Source of the DNA: Volutella citrinella
Taxonomy: Eukaryota; Ascomycota; Sordariomycetes; Hypocreales; Nectriaceae
Assembly: GCA_034401135.1 (NCBI GenBank)
Contig: JAWZSP010000008.1
Coordinates: forward strand, 1,798,001-1,862,000
Direction: 5' to 3'
DNA length: 64,000 bases
Positions 58,088-64,000 of the stretch are shown one piece after another. Numbering within the stretch: position 1 is the first letter of the stretch; each line of letters begins with the position of its first letter. The notes under the pieces are model-generated. The model was not told the origin of the DNA and searched no databases. It worked only from the letters and a program-made list of their open reading frames with translations. Position numbers and translations under genes: made by a program.

Positions 58088-60348
58088 CTATCTGAAGCCT
58101 CGATTGACAATATCGTTCCACTCGGGCAGGTAGAGCATCTCGGGTATAATGTCATCGCAAAACGACAAGTACCCATCCTGCCAGTCCAAGCCGGGCTCCG
58201 CAAGGGAGCTCGTTATGGCCTCTGATATTTCAACCTCTTGGCGAGAAGTCGTGACTGTGCCATCATCGCCGTGAATTCCAAACGAGCCTTGGTTGTCCAC
58301 TGATCCTGTGGAGACGTCCACGTCGATGGCTGATTCGGGCCCGCACCCGTCCGCCAGTGCCTCTCCGGGGATGGCCCCCTCTGCAGCAGCTCTTGCATTC
58401 GAAGCTAGCTGCCGAAGCCAAGTCAGACACTTCCAGATATTGCTGCCTCCCGTCGTGTCCTGCGCGCCCTGTCCGTCCAGCAGGCCCTGCTTGGTGGATA
58501 TCGCGGCCAGGCTCGCGTTGACCATGCCCCAGGCCTCCCTCGACTCGGGGACCGTGGGGAACGCGCACAGATATCTCAGGACGTATGCGAGGGCGTAGTA
58601 CTGCGTGTAGATGTGGAAGAGCCACGAGTGGTTCGCAGATACGGCGCCGCTGATCAGCTTGGCGCTTCTCCGAAGCGTTCTGCACGCCGCGAGAAACGGC
58701 TTGCTGCCCAGGCCACGAGTCTTTCCGCCGCTGAAGCCGTCCCTCTGTCCTTGCAGGTACAGCTCTTCCCGCAGATAGAGCATGAACTCCATCTTGGAGT
58801 ACGCGACGTTGTAGTGCGCGAGAGATATGTTCTGCAGAGGGCCGCGGGGGCCAGAGGCGAAGAAGCGGTCCTCCAGCCAGCCCTTGTGCCGCTGCATGTT
58901 CTCTCGCTTCGCCGCCACGTCTTGCAGGACGTTGTGGTCGGCTGCCGGTTTGGCACCCAGCACCTGGTGCAGGACCTTTGCCGCCTCGATCTGCAGCAGC
59001 GAGAAGCTTGTCTCGGTCCAGCCCTCCGACGCTGGCGGCAGCGCCTTCATAGAGGGGAACAGCTGGCTGTCGTCCACGTTGAGGGGGAGCGGAAGACCTT
59101 GATCAAAGCTCTCGATCCGGGCGAAGCCGTGGTCCTCGGGCGCTCGCGCATCGAGAACGCACAGGTGCCACCATAGCCGGAGACGAAGCTCCGTGTCGAA
59201 CGCACTCAGGCGCAGAGATGCTCCTTCTCTGTGGATGCCGATTGACTGCGCCAGGCGAAGTGTGGTCCCGACGAGTATCCAAACGCCGCGACTATTGTCG
59301 TAGACGCGAAGACAGGTCTGGAGGTTTGGTCAGCTGTTGATGTTGAAACTCAAAGGGGGAAATGAGTGAGACCTGGACTTACAGCAAAGATTGCTAGAGC
59401 CTGCAACATAGGCAGGCTGGGCTCGTTGAGCAGGTTCCCAACTGCAATTGCCTGATTCAGCCCCGTCCTGAAGCGTTGAAGCAGCGTCTGGCGATTTTCT
59501 GAAGTCAGCTGCGCTATCTGGTCGTCTGAGATGCTTGTGATGGTGGCAAAGTAGATTGCGAATGCCAGTGCGGTCAAGGAAGGATCGGGCGTCTTGGTGT
59601 CGGATATCAAAGAAATCATTGTCGACTGCATCGTCGGAATGTGAAGGATCTTGATGAGCGGATCCACATTCTCAACATACATTGTCCAGAGCTTGAGCGC
59701 GAGCCGAGGCTCTGGGTGCAGGCATGATGGATCGGTTGAAACTGGACCCGAGATTGTGGGTAACAGTTGGAGCTGCAGGTTCACGTTTTGCGAACGCTTG
59801 CTGGTGCTTGGGGCAGATGATGTGGCTGGCGGGTTGATGCGGTCTTCCTAGAAGGGAGTCAGTAGAACTGTCATTCAAGTTCGTCACGGTGTACTTGCAT
59901 CTTGGAAGAGATCAAGCAGGTTCTTGTTGTCGACATAGATTCCATCCTTCAAGAGCGTCTCCCAGGGTCTCTGATGGGAAGCACACCCACAGCCGCCCGG
60001 TTTTGCAGACTCGACATTTGTCTGGTCGCGGGGCTCCCTTTCTTCAAGGTTTTCTACACTGCCTTCTGCTTTGGACACCAGCTGGATGAGCAGAGATTCC
60101 AGTCTTTCCAGCCGGTCCGTGACATCCACCAGCGTGGGCAGCTTCTTGGGAGTGTCACGAACCACATCGGCGGGATACGTGCACGTCCACCCGATGCGGG
60201 AGCAGTGGCCGCACGGGACCCTCCTATCGCATTTCACCTTGCGTCTGTGGCAGCAGATGCAAGATCGAGGATTGAGTACGAGGTTCGAGGCTGTGGAAGG
60301 GGTCCGCGGCGAGGCCTTGCCGATGCCATGGTGCTGTGCGCGACCCAT
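58088..60348 (-). CDS. Zn(II)2Cys6 transcription factor
   Basis: Exons 60348-59895, 59843-59383 and 59317-58088 give 714 aa. The zinc cluster near residue 30 is CICCHRRKVKCDRRVPCGHC...C, followed by a coiled-coil helix (LVDVTDRLERLESLLIQLV) for dimer formation. The fungal-specific regulatory region spans about residues 180-480 and includes TLRLAQSIGIHREG and LRLRLWWHLCVLDAR. The C-terminus is acidic, as in activation domains. The intron 1 acceptor was taken at GGAAG because the nearer TAG breaks the frame. It is divergent from the regulator at 61323 and adjacent to the MFS transporter, a likely target. Nuclear. Confidence 0.9.
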
Positions 60349-61322
60349 GGACTCTGGGTGTGGATGCGGGAGTCAGCCAATGGCAACACAGCTCCGACTA
60401 TGACCCCGGCACTATTTCAGATCGTGTAAGGGATTTCAAACTGATGAGTGGTGTGAATGCAAGGTTTCAAGCAGCTGTGTCCGGTAGATGACGGCATCTC
60501 AACCTCGGCCGCGGTCGGCACCGAGCACCTCCGCAACAAGATGATCAGGTCCACTTTCAAGATGAATCATGATTGGGTCATCGAGTTGGAGTGGGGAAGA
60601 CCAATAAATTCCCCGACGATTATCAACTACCAAGCCTCCAACACACCAGGACACCAGAAGGTAAACCGTAAGAAGACTCAATTGGGCGCTAGGCCGGATA
60701 CCTTGCCGCACATTGATGACGGGGTATGCCATTGAGCTCTTGGAAGCATGGACAATAATGGTACACGTACATTTATACCAACCACAGATATCAATAGAGC
60801 TTCGTTCATCATTTGATGGCACCACACCGACCGATAGAGTAGATTTGATGACCCCATGCATTCAAGTGTTGATTACGTGCGCAAGTAATTGCACAACAGT
60901 TGCATAAAATAGCCACCCAAGTTTCCAGTATTAACTAGACTGCATCGTAAGACGACCAAGGCAGTCAGCCTCATTCTCCGTATATCGTATCGATGCGGGG
61001 CCGAGATGTCTTGGCCTTTTATTTTGCCCAAATAGGAAAGGGCCCCGTCAATCATCCCGGCACCGCCACTCTCTCTATCTCTCCAACATCAAGCAGACCT
61101 GTGTCTCATCGAAGATTCGCGTCTCGCCTGCCGCGGAAACCATTGGCAGACCGGGCGTATCTGCTGAATGCGCCTCTCTTCCGCGTCATCCGGAGGGACC
61201 TGCTGCGCCCCAGGGTCCAGCAATATCTTGCTTGTCGCAGCTTGACACTTACCAAGACACGACACCCCGGGCAAGGCAAAGGCTCAGTTCAATATCTACC
61301 CAGCTTTTGCAGCGCCTCTACG
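60349..61322. other. Divergent promoter region between two regulators
   Basis: 974 bp holding the promoters of the regulators at 60348 (minus) and 61323 (plus). The frame of the second regulator is open back to about 60990 in a Ser/Arg-rich, non-conserved stretch. Nothing else is seen. Confidence 0.5.
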
Positions 61323-62996
61323 ATGAATGAGAGCAAGCCGTGCTGGGAGTGCCTGAAAAGGAGAGTGGCCTGCGACCAGAGGCGCCCGGCATGCCAAAAG
61401 TGCACGGCAAAGAAGGTCGACTGCCCCGGCTACGACAAGAAGCCTCTCAAGTGGCTAGCTCCGGGGCAGACACGGTCCAAGGGCCGGCGTGCCAAGAGGG
61501 AATCCAACGTTATCCGCCTCTGCCTGAAGGATGCCAGCGAGACGAGCACCATCTGCGAGGCCATCGAATACTGTGCGCCATCCCTCTGCTTGATCCCTGG
61601 CTACATAACCCACACCATGGAAGCTAACCCTTGTCCCTCGTCCCAGATAATCTTCACATTTGTCCCGATCTGGTGGCGACTGGGTCTGGCCCCGGCCCGG
61701 CCAACCCTTTCTTCATTCGCCTGACTGAGACGTCACTAGTCCCGGGCTCTGTCCGGCATACCATAGTCTCCATCGCCCTAGCCCACCGCATCCTCCAGTC
61801 TGAGCAGGGCTTCGAGTCAGAGCGCTTGGAGCTTGCCACACGGCTACAGAAACACCGCGGAGCCGCCATCCGCCACCTTTCAGGGGAGCTCCAGACGGGC
61901 GGGTCCGGTGACGGGGCCTTGTTGGCGTCTGTCTTGACGTTTTTGCTGTCCGAGGTACGCTGTGCAAACTGTGGTTAGCCCATCAATGGCAAAATCGGCC
62001 ATTAACTGATCCCACACTCCAGCTTCAGCAGTCGTTTTCTGCTGACTGGCGCTGTCACTGTGATGCAGTGCACACAATCATCGACCGGCTGGGTGGAATG
62101 CCCAGCTTTATGCTGTCACAGTCCATCGCAGAACCGATGTCTCGGCCAGTGATGAGTTACTTCATGCTGTACGGTTTGCACCGATCCAGTTCTCTGTGTT
62201 CATGGACTGACCTCTCTGCAGGGTCGAGGTCATGGGTAGCTCAACTGCCCCGACGGTGGATGCCGAGAGCGCCCGTCGCCAGCTCGAGTACAGCAGTCTG
62301 CTGCCGGTTTTCTACGGTGCCGGCCTTTCCACATCGATGCCGTGCCCTCCCGAATTACTCACAATCATCATCTTGATAAATAATCTCAGGTCCACCGCCA
62401 AGGAATGGGCGGCGCAGGGACAGTCCTCAGATGCTGCGGCCCTCGAATTGCTCGAGCGCGTAAAACATTTTTCCGTCGAGAAATGGGCGACTGATGTCCG
62501 ACTCTATGATGTAGAGCAGAACGACAATGTTGAACAGTCAAGGCAGAAGCAAGCAGACAGCTGGGATTGGCAGAGCATCGCCTACATTTACCAGTCGGCC
62601 GTGGCATTGTATTGCATATCTTCCTTGTTTGATGGAGCTTCAAGACCCAGCAGGACTGAGTTTGCCAGCAGCCATGGTTCTGAAAATCACAATGTTTCCA
62701 GCCTGAAAGCACAATACCGGGACGCGCTTCTATGTAACCTGCGGGAAGTGTGCTCCAGTCCACAAGCAAAACTACGCAAGCTGGTATTGTGGCCATTGGT
62801 CATCGCTGGCATTGAATTAGACGCCGCTGACGATGCCGGCAAAGGCTTCATCGCTAATGAGCTAACTTGGATGAGCAAGGCATTGGGTACCGCATCGCCG
62901 TTAGTGGCCAAGGCATTTCTAGCAAAAGTGTGGTCGTCAGGGGAGCGGACGTCATGGGCAGATCTATTCGACCGGGCTTACGTGTTTGTAATGTAA
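61323..62996 (+). CDS. Zn(II)2Cys6 transcription factor
   Basis: Exons 61323-61572, 61647-61954, 62023-62168 and 62222-62996 give 492 aa. The cluster is at the very N-terminus: CWECLKRRVACDQRRPACQKCTAKKVDC, followed by a basic segment (RSKGRRAKRES). The rest is helical and matches the regulatory region of short fungal C6 proteins (EAIEYYNLHICPDL ... ALAHRILQ ... LLPVFYGAGLSTSMPCPPELL). Intron 1 has a GTGCGC donor and GCTAAC branch, which recreates the EYYN junction. It is divergent from the previous regulator and upstream of the PAD-like gene in the same direction. Confidence 0.87.
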
Positions 62997-63439
62997 GCTC
63001 CGATTTGCATACGAGATTACGAAGAACCAAGCATAGATTAAACGGCTAGTTTCATACTGATCCACCCAAACATCAACGCGCACCTGATCCCTTTCAACTG
63101 GCTAATTGACCTGAAAATGAGCAGTGAGAGACTGTGCTGACCTCTATCATGCATAGCCTCCGCCACCAGCCCAGCCATCTTTATTTCCATTTTGGGAAAC
63201 TGTTGACTCTAATGCTTCGCCATCATGGCCAGAATTTTCCCAGTTTGGGAAAACAACGTCAACGGAAAGAGGCTTTGCACTTCTGGCGTAAAATGTAGAC
63301 GGAAGGGCCGCAACCCTTCAGTATAAGAAGGATTGGCCTCGCCTTGTTCATCGTGGGTGCATAGCAAGACAAACAACACAATCATCACTCTTCTCTTGAT
63401 ACTAGTTTTCCCTTCAAGCCTCTCCCACATCTCTTGAAA
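62997..63439. other. Promoter region of the PAD-like gene
   Basis: 443 bp between the regulator and the PAD-like gene. It contains the TATAAG element described separately; no coding frame is supported. Confidence 0.5.
63322..63327 (+). promoter_or_regulatory. TATA-like element of the PAD-like gene
   Basis: TATAAG in the context cagtataagaagg, 118 bp before the start codon, with C/T-rich sequence between, as in many fungal promoters of secreted proteins. Confidence 0.45.
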
Positions 63440-64000
63440 ATGCACTCTTCACGCATTAGCCTGTCTGTGATATTGGCACTCCTTCACTCAATCGAACTCG
63501 CAAAGGGCTCGTCCCTTCGTCCGCAGATCCTCGCCGACACGAACCGCGATGGCCTGGTGAACGACCTAGATGCAGAGGACAAGCAGCTTTGGACTCGTCA
63601 GCGGGGTGCCATCTTTCTTCCCAACATCGGAGACCAGAAACACCGTTGTCCAAAAACAGATCTCGCCAACCAGCCCTTGGGAAACTTGGAGCTGGCCTAC
63701 TGCAACGATGCTTCGGGTGATGAACTTCTGAATCCTGAGCTGGCAGCACCTCTTCGCACCATTCCGATGGGAGATGTCGGCCCAGAGGCCGTGGGGAGAA
63801 TCCACATAGAACCTGAAGAGTCTTTGGGCCGTGTACGTCTCTTCTGGAAGAACTACCACTCTCAGAACGAAAACCGAACCTCGAGCAATTCGAGATGGTC
63901 CCTGGTTGACCAGCAGCTTGTCTTCAATGCCACCAGCATCAAGGAAGGACTCACGCTGGCCATTGACGCCCGCGAGCTCGTGTCCGACTCTGATACCTGG
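63440..64000 (+). CDS. Secreted protein-arginine-deiminase-like protein (5' part)
   Basis: A frame open from ATG 63440 to the right edge (187 codons, incomplete at 3'). A signal peptide (SLSVILALLHSIELAKG) is followed by PQILADTNRDGLVND, then GAIFLPNIGDQKHRC and the run CNDASGDELLNPELAAPLRTIP. These match the immunoglobulin-like middle region of bacterial and fungal proteins with a protein-arginine deiminase (PAD) catalytic domain, which convert arginine to citrulline with calcium. The catalytic domain would lie outside the window. The Asp/Asn-rich DTNRDG loop looks like a calcium site. Assignment is by recognition of the N-terminal pattern; activity cannot be judged. Confidence 0.75.
   Translation, partial: MHSSRISLSVILALLHSIELAKGSSLRPQILADTNRDGLVNDLDAEDKQLWTRQRGAIFLPNIGDQKHRCPKTDLANQPLGNLELAYCNDASGDELLNPELAAPLRTIPMGDVGPEAVGRIHIEPEESLGRVRLFWKNYHSQNENRTSSNSRWSLVDQQLVFNATSIKEGLTLAIDARELVSDSDTW

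Overview
This window is nuclear DNA from a filamentous ascomycete (Pezizomycotina, probably Sordariomycetes and perhaps Hypocreales; the rank is inferred from gene style, not from a marker). The evidence is short introns (about 47-120 nt) with GTRNGT donors, CTAAC/CTGAC branch sites and CAG/TAG acceptors, wobble-C/G codon use, several Zn(II)2Cys6 regulators, an AA9 LPMO, an AflR-type factor and dense but non-operonic genes on both strands. I see no rRNA, tRNA, CRISPR array or intact transposon. Splice sites below were placed by eye and checked for reading-frame closure.

Layout. 0-14.4 kb: GPI transamidase subunit Gpi16, a small secreted protein, a full-length LacZ-type GH2 beta-galactosidase, an ankyrin protein, an AflR-type regulator and a D-2-hydroxyacid dehydrogenase. 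14.4-18.5 kb: an odd low-complexity region with a three-exon CCHC zinc-knuckle mini-gene, acidic and Ala/Lys-rich reading frames, a 16-nt minisatellite and a chimera in which a polyubiquitin junction is fused to the middle of histone H3. 18.5-32 kb: hexose transporter, a regulator with two Zn2Cys6 clusters, an intronless sulfatase, a second sugar permease, glycosylasparaginase, and an ankyrin protein with a long proline-punctuated amphipathic tail. 32-42 kb: Thr/Val-rich secreted adhesin-like protein, AA9 LPMO, a 3.3-kb stretch without convincing genes, and a four-span membrane protein. 42-50 kb: S28 serine carboxypeptidase, a MOSC/mARC-like protein, a Gly-rich small protein, a 108-aa hypothetical and a GNAT acetyltransferase. 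50.5-64 kb: three Zn2Cys6 regulators around a TauD-like dioxygenase and a 12-exon MFS transporter, then the 5' part of a secreted protein-arginine-deiminase-like gene that runs off the right edge.

How the genes may work together: the hexose transporter, second permease, beta-galactosidase, sulfatase, glycosylasparaginase and LPMO fit a lifestyle of harvesting sugars and glycans. The 50.5-63 kb block looks like a small regulated transport/oxidation module, without any PKS, NRPS or terpene core enzyme in view. The most unusual items are the ubiquitin-H3 chimera, three GC-AG introns among about 45, a 17-nt exon, the amphipathic-tail ankyrin protein and the PAD-like gene.
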